Shown here: in pieces, positions 8,368-16,240 of the stretch
Numbering within the stretch: position 1 is the stretch's first letter
How the letters are laid out: the number at the start of each line of letters is the position of its first letter
Origin: RGIG6165 sp045538835
GTDB taxonomy: Bacteria > Bacillota > Clostridia > Oscillospirales > Feifaniaceae
NCBI GenBank assembly: GCA_045538835.1
Contig: JAZQEF010000018.1
Span: 124,001-188,000 of the forward strand
DNA: 64,000 nt
Reading direction: 5' to 3'
Translations under genes and position numbers: made by a program
Notes under the pieces: generated by a model
What the model was told of the DNA's origin: nothing
What the model saw: only the letters and a program-made list of their open reading frames with translations
Database searches by the model: none

Positions 8368-9276
8368 CTATTCAAAAAGTGCATTTACAAAATCTTCACT
8401 GTCAAATTTCTGCAGATCATCCATCTTCTCGCCTACGCCTACAAATCTGACGGGTACATGAAGTTCATTTTTAATGGCAACTATAATACCGCCCTTTGCA
8501 GTACCGTCAAGTTTAGTAAGAACAACACCGTTTATCTTCGTGGCCTTTTGGAACTCGATAGCCTGAATAAGACCGTTCTGTCCCGTCGTTGCATCACACA
8601 CAAGAAGCACCTGCTTATCGCAGCCTTCAAGTTCCCTGTCAATAACACGGTTTATCTTTGCAAGTTCGTCCATAAGATTTTTCTTGTTGTGGAGTCTGCC
8701 TGCGGTATCACAGATAATAATATCTGCGCCCCTGCTCTTGCCTGCCGCTATCGTGTCAAATACAACTGATGCAGGATCAGCACCCTCATGCTGTCTGACT
8801 ATATCGACATCGGCACGGTTTGCCCATATTTCAAGTTGATCGGCTGCTGCGGCACGGAAAGTATCTGCGGCTGCAAGAATTACTTTTTTGCCGCATTCCT
8901 TGTACATATGCGCAAGTTTTGCGATAGTTGTAGTCTTGCCGACACCGTTAACACCGACAACAAGGATTATTGACGGCTTTGTTTCCAATTTCATAGGCTG
9001 GACATCTTCATCCATTATTTCACGGGTGATGTCTTTGAGCGCATCTTTGACCTCTGACGGCTCTTTTAATCTGCCGTCCCTGATTCTCTCTCTGAGTCCG
9101 TCCATTATCTGGTCGGTCGTTTCAAGTCCCACATCGGCAAGAATAAGTATCTCTTCAAGTTCTTCAAGAAGATCTTCGTCAATCTTAACGAAATTCTTGA
9201 GCAGACCGTCTATCTGACCGAATATACCGTCTTTAGTTTTTTTAAGTCCCTCTTTTATTTTTTCAAAAAAGCCCAA
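8368..9276 (-). CDS. ftsY: Signal recognition particle receptor FtsY
   Basis: A 302-aa SRP GTPase that docks ribosome-SRP complexes at the membrane. It has an N domain (about 1-90) and a G domain with P-loop GVNGVGKTT (108-116), DTAGR near 190 and TKLDGTAKGG near 255. The acidic A domain of proteobacterial FtsY is absent, so this is the minimal NG form typical of many Firmicutes. The start is a TTG at 9276 preceded by AAGGAG at 8 nt. That ribosome binding site is formed at the right-hand TTAA of the inverted-repeat element separating smc from ftsY. Confidence 0.97.
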   Translation of the reverse strand: MGFFEKIKEGLKKTKDGIFGQIDGLLKNFVKIDEDLLEELEEILILADVGLETTDQIMDGLRERIRDGRLKEPSEVKDALKDITREIMDEDVQPMKLETKPSIILVVGVNGVGKTTTIAKLAHMYKECGKKVILAAADTFRAAAADQLEIWANRADVDIVRQHEGADPASVVFDTIAAGKSRGADIIICDTAGRLHNKKNLMDELAKINRVIDRELEGCDKQVLLVCDATTGQNGLIQAIEFQKATKINGVVLTKLDGTAKGGIIVAIKNELHVPVRFVGVGEKMDDLQKFDSEDFVNALFE

Positions 9277-9288
9277 TCTGAGTTCTCC

Positions 9289-9566
9289 TTAAGCAGTAGT
9301 GCCAATAGGCAAACCCGTTTTTTAGCCGCCTTTTTTAGCCACTGCATTGTTAAAATATTCGGTAATGCGTCAGCATTACCTGTGTTTTTGCCTTGCATTG
9401 ACTCAAAAAATCTGTCTAAAAATTTCTTCGAACCACAGACAGAAAAATAACTGTCTTTTCAAGGCGTAAGGGTGCGGTAATACTTTCTGTATTTCAAACC
9501 CGACAACAAAGAAAAACGGTTATTTTTCTGTCTGTGGCGGGTTCGACTACCGGTACTACTGCTTAA
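9289..9566 (-). mobile_element. MITE-like inverted-repeat element between smc and ftsY
   Basis: A 270-bp non-coding element (9293-9562) bounded on both sides by TTAA (9289-9292 and 9563-9566). Its ends are 25-bp imperfect inverted repeats (9293-9317 and 9538-9562, 20 of 25 matching, first eight bases GCAGTAGT at both ends). Inside are a perfect 19-bp inverted repeat (9433-9451 with 9519-9537), a perfect 8-bp hairpin (9361-9380), and no open frame of note. Removing the element and one TTAA leaves smc and ftsY with TTAAGGAG between them. The form fits a miniature inverted-repeat transposable element with a TTAA or TA target duplication (a TA duplication would fit an IS630-type parent). No transposase is in the window. 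A structured intergenic RNA is the alternative reading. Confidence 0.72.
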
Positions 9567-12500
9567 CTGATTATCTTTGCGAATTTCTTCTCAACTTCCG
9601 CAACATTGATGGTAAGCAGTTTTGTAACGCCGTTTTCCTGCATGGTAACACCGTAAAGAATGTCTGCTTTTTCCATTGTGCCGCGCTTATGTGTAATTGT
9701 GATGAACTGACTTGTCTTCGAAAGGTTTACAAGATAATTTGCAAGTCTTGCAACATTGACATCGTCAAGCGGCGCATCGATCTCGTCGAGTATGCAGAAC
9801 GGAGCAGGTCTTACTGCCATAATGGCAAAATAGAGCGAAACTGCCGTAAATGCCTGTTCACCGCCGGAGAGTGCAGACAAGTTCTTGATTATCTTTCCCG
9901 GAGGGCTGACAATGATCTCAATTCCCGAACCGAGAATATCACTCGGATCTGTAAGTTCAAGTCTCGCGCTGCCGCCGCCGAAAAGTTCAGCAAACACTTT
10001 GCCGAAGTTTTCATTTATGACCTTAAACTGCTCAGAGAATATCTTTTTCATTTCAGCAGTAAGTTCGCCGATAAGCGTCTGAAGTTCTTCTTTTGATTTC
10101 TCAAGATCTTCGACCTGCTTACTTAGGAAATCATATCTCTCTTTGACCTGGATATATTCATCTATTGCGCCGAGATTTACATCACCAAGTGCGCGCATCT
10201 TCTGCTTGAGTTCTGTTATGCGCTTTGCAGCCGCCTTGACATCTTCGCACTCAGTACGTATCTCATATGCCTCATTGAGCGTAAGTTCATACTCTTCCCA
10301 GAGACTTGAAATGATGTTGTCATACTCGGTATCGATAGACTGCTTTCTCGCTTCAAAACGTTCAACCTCTTTAATGAGGTTTTCTTTCTTGGAAATCAGG
10401 TCTTTTGAATTTTTACGAAGTTCGACTACCTTCTTTTCTGCTTCGTTACGCGCATTTTCTGCCGTCTTTATAAACGAGTGCTTTTCATTTACTTCATTTT
10501 TGTAACTTTCGCTCTTGCTATCCAGTTCAACAAGCCTTGCTTCGTACTCAGTAATCTTTGCTTCAACTGCCTTTATCTCATCTCCGTGTGAAGAAAGTTC
10601 TGCCTCATAATCAAGTTTTGACTGTTTTATCTGCATTATTGCAAGATCTGCAAGTTCTATATCCTTTTCAAGCGAAGCCGCAAGATATTTCTTTTCGGAA
10701 ATATCAGATGCGAGTTGTTCTCTCAGTTTAGTTGTTTCACTCTGACCGTCAGAAAGTTTTGCATACTCACTCTCCATAGCCGAGAGTTCTGCTTCATCGG
10801 TTGCTATTTGCTTTTCAAGTTCTTTAATGCGAAGTTTTGCATCCGAACTTTCTCTGTAGAGTCTGTCTTTCTCATCTGAAAGTTCATCGATAGATGCATT
10901 CAGCGCATTCATTAGCGCCTTATACTGGTTAAGAACACCTTCGGCGCGCAGCATCTTCTCTTTGGCAGTATCAAGTTCTGCTTCAGCGCCGTCCATTACG
11001 GCTGCTATCTCTGCACATTCACTGCTTACTGCTTCAAATTTAACTTCAAGTTCCTTTGCTTTCTTTTCAAGTGTGTCAAGTTCTTTTTCAAGTTCTTTTA
11101 TCTCATTCTTTCTTGAAAGAACACCTGCACCCTTTATTTGTGAACCGCCTGTAAAAGAACCGCCTGCATTTACCTGCTGACCGTCAAGCGTCACTATTCT
11201 GAAACGGTATCCCGTCTTCTTAGCAAGTTCAATTGCATTGTCGATAGTTTCAACAACGACCGTTCTTCCGAGAAGATTTCCGAATATTGCCTCATATCTC
11301 TTATCAAAAGTGACAAGTTGATTTGCAATTCCTATGTAACCGTTTGCATTTTTTGCATCTTTCGCATCAAAAGGTGTGTATTTTACAGATGTAAGCGGCA
11401 GAAAAGTCGCTCTGCCCTTTTTCTCGTTTTTTAGAAGCATTATCGCTGCTTTCGCATCACTCTCATTTTCAACAACGATATTCTGAATATTACCGCCGAG
11501 CGCAGTTTCTATAGCAAGAGCATACTTGTCCTCAATTTTAATAAGACTGCTTATAGGACCTACAATATTTCTAAGTATACCTCTTGAGGCTTCCTGCATA
11601 ACGGTTCTTACACTATTGGCAAATCCGTCAAGTTGCGCTTCCATCTGCGAAAGAAGATTCTTCTTATGAGTTTTCTCCATTATAGATGAATTTACAGTTG
11701 TAAGTTGCTTTTCAACTTCTTTTCTCTGTTCTTCTTTTGCCTGAAGTTTTCTATTGTATCCCTCGATGATATTCTTGTTTGAAGAAAGCGCATCCGACGC
11801 CCTTTCAAATTCGTCATCAGCATCTCTCATATCGCTGATGATTGCTTTTAATTCTTCATTTTTCTTTTCGACAGACATATCAATGTCGCCTGTCTTGCCC
11901 GTAACATCCGTTTTAGCAGAAAGTGAAGCAAGAAGAATCTTTGCATCTGTGAGTTCGCCTGTTTTAACAGTCATCTTAGCACGAAGCGAATCAATACTGT
12001 CATTAACACCGCTCTGTGCTTTTATCTGTTCTTCATTCTTTCTGATAAAACTTTCAAGTTCACTGTTTACAAACTCAAGACGTGCGGTAAGTTCTTTCTT
12101 CTCTACATTCTTTGCCGCAATATCTTCATCAAATTTACGGAAACGTCCCTGTCCTTCTCCTACCTGCTCCTCAATTCTTGCAATAAGTTCTTTCGCATGT
12201 TCAATATCATTTACCGTAACTGCCCTCTGACTTGTGAGTTGTGAAGCAAGTTCTTCAATTTCACGTATTTCTCTGTTCAAAGAGTCGATCTCAGCATTTT
12301 TTGAAGATGCAAGTTCGGTAAGCGTATCTATCTCATTTTCATCCGACTCAAATGTTTTATTTACCGCTTCAAGGTCGGACTTTGCAGTCTGAAGTTTTGC
12401 ATCGATATCATTTTTTATTTCGTTGGTCTTATCAACGCTGTCCAGCCAGACGTTTATCTGAAGTTGTTTTCTTTCGTCGCGGAAAGCAAGGTATTTTTTT

Positions 12501-13135
12501 GCTTTCTCGCTCTGCTTTTCCAGAGGTCCGATCCTGTCAGTAAGTTCAGTAAGTATATCATTAATTCTCAGAAGATTGTCATTTGTAGCCGCAAGTTTTC
12601 TCTCAGTTTCTATCTTTCTGTATCTGTATTTTGAAATGCCTGCCGCCTCTTCAAATATCTGTCTTCTGTCTTCACTCTTAGATGAAAGGACATCGGCTAT
12701 CTTACCCTGACCTATTACTGAATAACCGTCTTTACCGACACCTGTATTCATGAACAGTTCAACTATATCACGGAGTCTTGAGGGTTTGCCGTTTACGGCA
12801 TACTCACTCTCACCGCTTCTGTACAGCCTTCTTGTTACGCTTACTTCCGTAAAATCGACATCAAGCGCCTTGTCAGTATTGTCCATTATAAGTGTAACCT
12901 CTGCAAAACCCGTTGGTTTTCTTGACGAAGTACCGTTAAAGATAACATCCTCCATCTTGCTTCCGCGCAGTGTCTTTGAACTCTGTTCACCGAGAACCCA
13001 CCTTATAGCGTCGACTATATTGCTTTTTCCGCTTCCGTTAGGACCGACGATAGCGGTGATACCGCTTGTGAAGTTTATTACCGTTCTGTCCGGAAAAGAT
13101 TTAAAACCTTCGATTATAAGGCTGCGTAAATACAT
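9563..13135 (-). CDS. smc: Chromosome segregation protein SMC
   Basis: A 1190-aa SMC ATPase that, with ScpA and ScpB, compacts and separates sister chromosomes. Walker A GPNGSGKSN is at residues 31-39. Two long coiled coils (about 170-500 and 670-1020) flank a hinge (about 510-670, with GGSFTGGSQIKGAG at its end). The C-terminal head carries the signature LSGGEQAFTAV and Walker B CILDEIDAPLDD. Length and order match full-length bacterial SMC. It starts at an ATG with GAGGTG upstream. Its TAA stop lies inside the left TTAA of the adjoining inserted element, so the coding sequence is intact. Confidence 0.98.
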   Translation of the reverse strand: MYLRSLIIEGFKSFPDRTVINFTSGITAIVGPNGSGKSNIVDAIRWVLGEQSSKTLRGSKMEDVIFNGTSSRKPTGFAEVTLIMDNTDKALDVDFTEVSVTRRLYRSGESEYAVNGKPSRLRDIVELFMNTGVGKDGYSVIGQGKIADVLSSKSEDRRQIFEEAAGISKYRYRKIETERKLAATNDNLLRINDILTELTDRIGPLEKQSEKAKKYLAFRDERKQLQINVWLDSVDKTNEIKNDIDAKLQTAKSDLEAVNKTFESDENEIDTLTELASSKNAEIDSLNREIREIEELASQLTSQRAVTVNDIEHAKELIARIEEQVGEGQGRFRKFDEDIAAKNVEKKELTARLEFVNSELESFIRKNEEQIKAQSGVNDSIDSLRAKMTVKTGELTDAKILLASLSAKTDVTGKTGDIDMSVEKKNEELKAIISDMRDADDEFERASDALSSNKNIIEGYNRKLQAKEEQRKEVEKQLTTVNSSIMEKTHKKNLLSQMEAQLDGFANSVRTVMQEASRGILRNIVGPISSLIKIEDKYALAIETALGGNIQNIVVENESDAKAAIMLLKNEKKGRATFLPLTSVKYTPFDAKDAKNANGYIGIANQLVTFDKRYEAIFGNLLGRTVVVETIDNAIELAKKTGYRFRIVTLDGQQVNAGGSFTGGSQIKGAGVLSRKNEIKELEKELDTLEKKAKELEVKFEAVSSECAEIAAVMDGAEAELDTAKEKMLRAEGVLNQYKALMNALNASIDELSDEKDRLYRESSDAKLRIKELEKQIATDEAELSAMESEYAKLSDGQSETTKLREQLASDISEKKYLAASLEKDIELADLAIMQIKQSKLDYEAELSSHGDEIKAVEAKITEYEARLVELDSKSESYKNEVNEKHSFIKTAENARNEAEKKVVELRKNSKDLISKKENLIKEVERFEARKQSIDTEYDNIISSLWEEYELTLNEAYEIRTECEDVKAAAKRITELKQKMRALGDVNLGAIDEYIQVKERYDFLSKQVEDLEKSKEELQTLIGELTAEMKKIFSEQFKVINENFGKVFAELFGGGSARLELTDPSDILGSGIEIIVSPPGKIIKNLSALSGGEQAFTAVSLYFAIMAVRPAPFCILDEIDAPLDDVNVARLANYLVNLSKTSQFITITHKRGTMEKADILYGVTMQENGVTKLLTINVAEVEKKFAKIIS

Positions 13136-13145
13136 ATTTCACCTC

Positions 13146-13187
13146 AAAAAAAGTTGCATAGATGATAATATTTTACCACCTATGCAA
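13146..13187 (-). terminator. Intrinsic terminator just before smc
   Basis: A 14-bp stem with G-U pairs (13154-13167 with 13174-13187), a 6-nt loop, then a run of seven T on the minus strand. It follows the radical SAM gene and ends 10 nt before the smc start. Confidence 0.8.
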
Positions 13188-13199
13188 TCCCAATGTAAA
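13170..13199 (-). promoter_or_regulatory. Possible smc promoter overlapping the terminator hairpin
   Basis: TTTACA (13199-13194) and TAAAAT (13175-13170) are 18 bp apart. The -10 hexamer falls in the loop of the terminator hairpin. Predicted from sequence only. Confidence 0.4.
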
Positions 13200-13222
13200 T
13201 AGTATTTATTAAATTATATATA

Positions 13223-14221
13223 TTATTTTATTAAAATCTCGCCCAAAGCAAGTGATTCGTCACATTTGAATGTAACATTATCTTTTCCAAATATTTCTAA
13301 GAGTTTTATTTTGTTAGACTTTTTATGCCCGATAACTCTTGATGTGTCTGCCACAGCATAGCAAACAGTACCTCTGCCGCCGCATTCTTTCAACATTTGG
13401 GCAATCCTGTCAAAATATATCTCGCTCTCAACTACTTCTCTGAAAGCAGGGTGATAGGGACCTGCAACCATAGTGTCATCAAAATCTTTTTCAGCATTAA
13501 GTCCGAGTTTTATTATGGATATATTCTTACTTTCAAAGAAAAGATACAGCTGCTTGCAGAGTTTGAGCGCCTCATCAAGCGTCTGAGGAAGATATTCCCC
13601 TTTTTGATACGCTTCATTCATCTCGGTATTCTCAAATACTATAGTCGGATATATTCTGACTGCAGTCGGATTGAGAGTTGCTATCATTTCAGCGCTTTTT
13701 ATGTCCTTTTCAGGGCTTGAGCCGGGCAGTCCTGTCATCATCTGCAAAACAAGTTCTATCCCTTTTTCAGTGATAAGTCTTGCGGCGTTGTGAGTATCTT
13801 CTGCCCTGTGTCCTCTTTCACACATTTCAAGCACTTTATCATCCATAGACTGTGCGCCGAGTTCTATAGCAGTGACACTGTATGATGAAACGATATCCAT
13901 TATCCTGGCATCAATACCGTCCGGTCTTGTTGAAAAACGTATGCCGTGAAGAGAATACTTATCCACCAGCCTTTGAGCGCATTCAAGATATTCTCTCATA
14001 AGTTTTTCACTTATACAAGTAAAACTGCCGCCGAAATAAGCGATTTCAAGTTCATGTGCAGGGCGTGACTTTAACGCCTCAACAACTGCATTTTCCACAT
14101 CTATGTGGGTCGGCATCTTTGAAGATGCGGATATGGCATTCTGATTGCAAAAAGTACATTTATGAGGACAGCCGAGATGCGGTATAAAAACAGCAATACT
14201 CTTAACTCTTTTTTTATCCAT
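13223..14221 (-). CDS. Radical SAM protein of the Elp3-like family
   Basis: A protein of about 332 aa with the radical SAM cluster motif CPHKCTFC, soon followed by NQNAISAS, and the downstream AYFGGSFTCI block. This resembles the Elp3-type radical SAM proteins found between rnc and smc in many clostridia; the substrate is unknown. It has no acetyltransferase domain, so it is not a full Elp3. I place the start at the ATG at 14221 (MDKKRVKSIAVFIPHLGC), with GGTGAG just upstream, overlapping the rnc end by 8 bp. The longer frame upstream lies within rnc. tRNA modification is plausible but unproven. Confidence 0.85.
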   Translation of the reverse strand: MDKKRVKSIAVFIPHLGCPHKCTFCNQNAISASSKMPTHIDVENAVVEALKSRPAHELEIAYFGGSFTCISEKLMREYLECAQRLVDKYSLHGIRFSTRPDGIDARIMDIVSSYSVTAIELGAQSMDDKVLEMCERGHRAEDTHNAARLITEKGIELVLQMMTGLPGSSPEKDIKSAEMIATLNPTAVRIYPTIVFENTEMNEAYQKGEYLPQTLDEALKLCKQLYLFFESKNISIIKLGLNAEKDFDDTMVAGPYHPAFREVVESEIYFDRIAQMLKECGGRGTVCYAVADTSRVIGHKKSNKIKLLEIFGKDNVTFKCDESLALGEILIK

Positions 14222-14903
14222 CCAACTCACCCATAAGTGTGAGCGCCGCTTTTGCAGCATGCTGTTCAGCATCTTTTTTGCTGTGTCCTATGCCTCTGGC
14301 AATGGGATTTGAGTCAAGAAGCACCTGCGCTTCAAATCTTTTATCGTGATCAGGACCGCTTTCTCCAACAATTTCATAGGCAAGCGTTACAGACCTGTTC
14401 TTTTGGACTATTTCCTGTAGTCTTGTCTTATAATCGTCATTCGAGCAGTGAACTATCGCCTCGTCCACTGCTTTGATTATTCTTGTCTCATACACTTTTT
14501 TTACCGTCTCAAGACCACCGTCAAGATATACTGCCGCCATCACCGCTTCATATGCATCTGACAGGATAGAATCGCGGAAATTACCGTGTTGACCAAGTTC
14601 ACCTTTTCCGCACTTAATGCTGCTGCCCAGATCAATCTCCCTTGCAAATACGGCAAGCGATCTTTCGCATACCACCGAAGCCCTCGTTTTAGTCAAAACC
14701 CCCTCGGGATACTGAACATATTTCTTATAAAGATATTCAGCCGTTATAAGCGAGAGCACCGAATCTCCGAGAAACTCAAGACGCTCATTACTCTGCGCAC
14801 CGCTTTTCTTACATTCATTCACATAAGAAGAATGTGACAACGCCATATCAAGCAGGGATTTATTATTAAATTTATATCCAAGTCTCTCTTCAAAAGAAGC
14901 CAT
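14214..14903 (-). CDS. rnc: Ribonuclease III
   Basis: A 229-aa double-stranded RNA endonuclease that processes rRNA precursors and regulatory duplexes. The catalytic signature NERLEFLGDSVL is at residues 39-50 with further acidic residues downstream (DAYEAVMAAVYLDGG). The C-terminal 70 residues form the dsRNA-binding domain, ending in HSKKDAEQHAAKAALTLM. The ATG at 14903 has GAGGTG upstream. It lies 13 nt after the acpP terminator, in the conserved order acpP-rnc-(radical SAM)-smc-ftsY. Confidence 0.97.
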   Translation of the reverse strand: MASFEERLGYKFNNKSLLDMALSHSSYVNECKKSGAQSNERLEFLGDSVLSLITAEYLYKKYVQYPEGVLTKTRASVVCERSLAVFAREIDLGSSIKCGKGELGQHGNFRDSILSDAYEAVMAAVYLDGGLETVKKVYETRIIKAVDEAIVHCSNDDYKTRLQEIVQKNRSVTLAYEIVGESGPDHDKRFEAQVLLDSNPIARGIGHSKKDAEQHAAKAALTLMGELDG

Positions 14904-14916
14904 ATTTTCACCTCAT

Positions 14917-14944
14917 TAAAAAATAAGACCGCTTAAAGCGGTCT
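14917..14944 (-). terminator. Intrinsic terminator between acpP and rnc
   Basis: AGACCGC-TTTAA-GCGGTCT (14926-14944) followed by TATTTTTT on the minus strand. It leaves 13 nt before the rnc start, so rnc presumably depends on read-through. Confidence 0.88.
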
Positions 14945-14950
14945 CTGTTG

Positions 14951-15175
14951 TCAGTTTTTATTGGAAATATATTCAGCAACATCACCGAGTGTAGTGAAGT
15001 TTTCAACATCCTCATCATCTACTGTAATATCAAATTCATCTTCGATGCCCATAAGAAGTTCAACCATATCAAGTGAGTCGATATTCAATTCTTCAAATGT
15101 TGTATTTGCAGAAAGAGACATCTTTTCCATGCCGAATCTTTCAGCAGCCATTGAAATGAGTTTTTCCAATACCAT
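14951..15175 (-). CDS. acpP: Acyl carrier protein
   Basis: A 74-aa acidic helical protein that carries growing acyl chains in fatty-acid synthesis. The phosphopantetheine attachment site is Ser34 in NIDSLDMVELLM. The start ATG at 15175 has GAGGTG at a good distance. It has its own near-consensus promoter overlapping the end of plsX and a strong terminator directly after, so a separate abundant transcript is expected. The plsX-acpP pair feeds phospholipid synthesis. Confidence 0.97.
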   Translation of the reverse strand: MVLEKLISMAAERFGMEKMSLSANTTFEELNIDSLDMVELLMGIEDEFDITVDDEDVENFTTLGDVAEYISNKN

Positions 15176-15210
15176 TCATATCACCTCGTCTTTTTTAATT
15201 TCCAAAAAAG

Positions 15211-15239
15211 ATAATATATACATTATGTCATTCTGTCAA
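15211..15239 (-). promoter_or_regulatory. Sigma-A promoter of acpP
   Basis: TTGACA (15239-15234), 17-bp spacer, TATTAT (15216-15211). The TGA stop codon of plsX is part of the -35 hexamer. Confidence 0.85.
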
Positions 15240-16240
15240 GAGTCAATTTCACTTTTAGGCATACTTTTTTCAATTGTTGCTACTATTCCTGCATTGACAA
15301 AGTTCATTGCCTGTCTTATAGCGCTCTCAATTCCCTTGGCATCGGAATTTCCGTGAGCCTTTATAACAGGCTTTGCAATGCCAAGCAGAGGAGCGCCGCC
15401 GTATTCGGATGCATCCATCTTCTTTTTAAGGTCGTTAACGCTTCCCTTGACAGCAAGTGCCGCAATTTTATTTTTAAGCGAAGAGAGGAAAATCCCCTTT
15501 ATTTCTTTCATCAGAAACTTCGCCGTGCCTTCCATAGTCTTGAGGAAAATGTTGCCGCTGAAACCGTCTGCAACAAGCACGTCACAACCGCCCATAACAT
15601 ATTCTTTAGCCTCAATATTGCCGATATAATTTATATATTCTGTGTTTTCAAGAAGAACATTTGCCTGCTTATGTACATCTGTACCCTTTGATTTTTCTGT
15701 GCCGTTATTGAGAAGTCCTACTGTGGGATCATCAAGCCCGAGCATCGGTGCAGCATATGCGCTGCCCATAACTGCAAACTGCTGTAAATACTCAGGTTTG
15801 CAGTCAACATTTGCGCCGCAGTCAAGCAGAAGTGATACACCTTTTCCCGTGGGTATTACCGTTGCAAGTGCCGGTCTTTTTATACCCTTTATTCTTCCGA
15901 CAATAAGTGTTGCCGCAGTAAGAAGCGCACCCGTGCTTCCTGCCGAGACATAAGCATCGCCTCTGCCTTCTTTAAGAAGAGTTGCACCCACAACAAGCGA
16001 CGAATCCTTTTTACCTCTGACTGCTTTTACAGGCTCATCATCCATAGTTATAAGTTCTGTTGTGTTTACTATTTCTACTCTCTTGTCATCAAGAGAGTGT
16101 TCACGCATTACTGCTCTTGTCTTCTGTTCATCACCTGTAAATAATATTTCAAGATCATATTTTTCTGCAGCAGAAACCGCACCCTTTATTATCTCGACAG
16201 GCGCATTATCACCGCCGAATGCGTCAACTATTATTTTCAT
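15236..16240 (-). CDS. plsX: Phosphate acyltransferase PlsX
   Basis: A 334-aa enzyme that converts acyl-ACP and phosphate to acyl-phosphate, the donor for PlsY in phosphatidic acid synthesis. Family landmarks are the N-terminal DAFGGDNAP, the SAGSTGALL block and DCGANVDCKPEYL. The start ATG overlaps the trmFO stop by 4 bp. The usual Firmicutes partners fabD and fabG are not here; plsX is followed by acpP only. Confidence 0.97.
   Translation of the reverse strand: MKIIVDAFGGDNAPVEIIKGAVSAAEKYDLEILFTGDEQKTRAVMREHSLDDKRVEIVNTTELITMDDEPVKAVRGKKDSSLVVGATLLKEGRGDAYVSAGSTGALLTAATLIVGRIKGIKRPALATVIPTGKGVSLLLDCGANVDCKPEYLQQFAVMGSAYAAPMLGLDDPTVGLLNNGTEKSKGTDVHKQANVLLENTEYINYIGNIEAKEYVMGGCDVLVADGFSGNIFLKTMEGTAKFLMKEIKGIFLSSLKNKIAALAVKGSVNDLKKKMDASEYGGAPLLGIAKPVIKAHGNSDAKGIESAIRQAMNFVNAGIVATIEKSMPKSEIDS

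Noticed and set aside
9293..9562. smc-ftsY gap as a known small RNA (6S, SRP RNA or RNase P)
   Set aside because: No conserved motifs of these RNAs were recognised, whereas terminal repeats with flanking TTAA point to an inserted element.
9689..13202. Several plus-strand Ser/Leu-rich frames opposite smc
   Set aside because: These mirror the Glu/Lys coiled-coil codons of smc; no start signals or family features.
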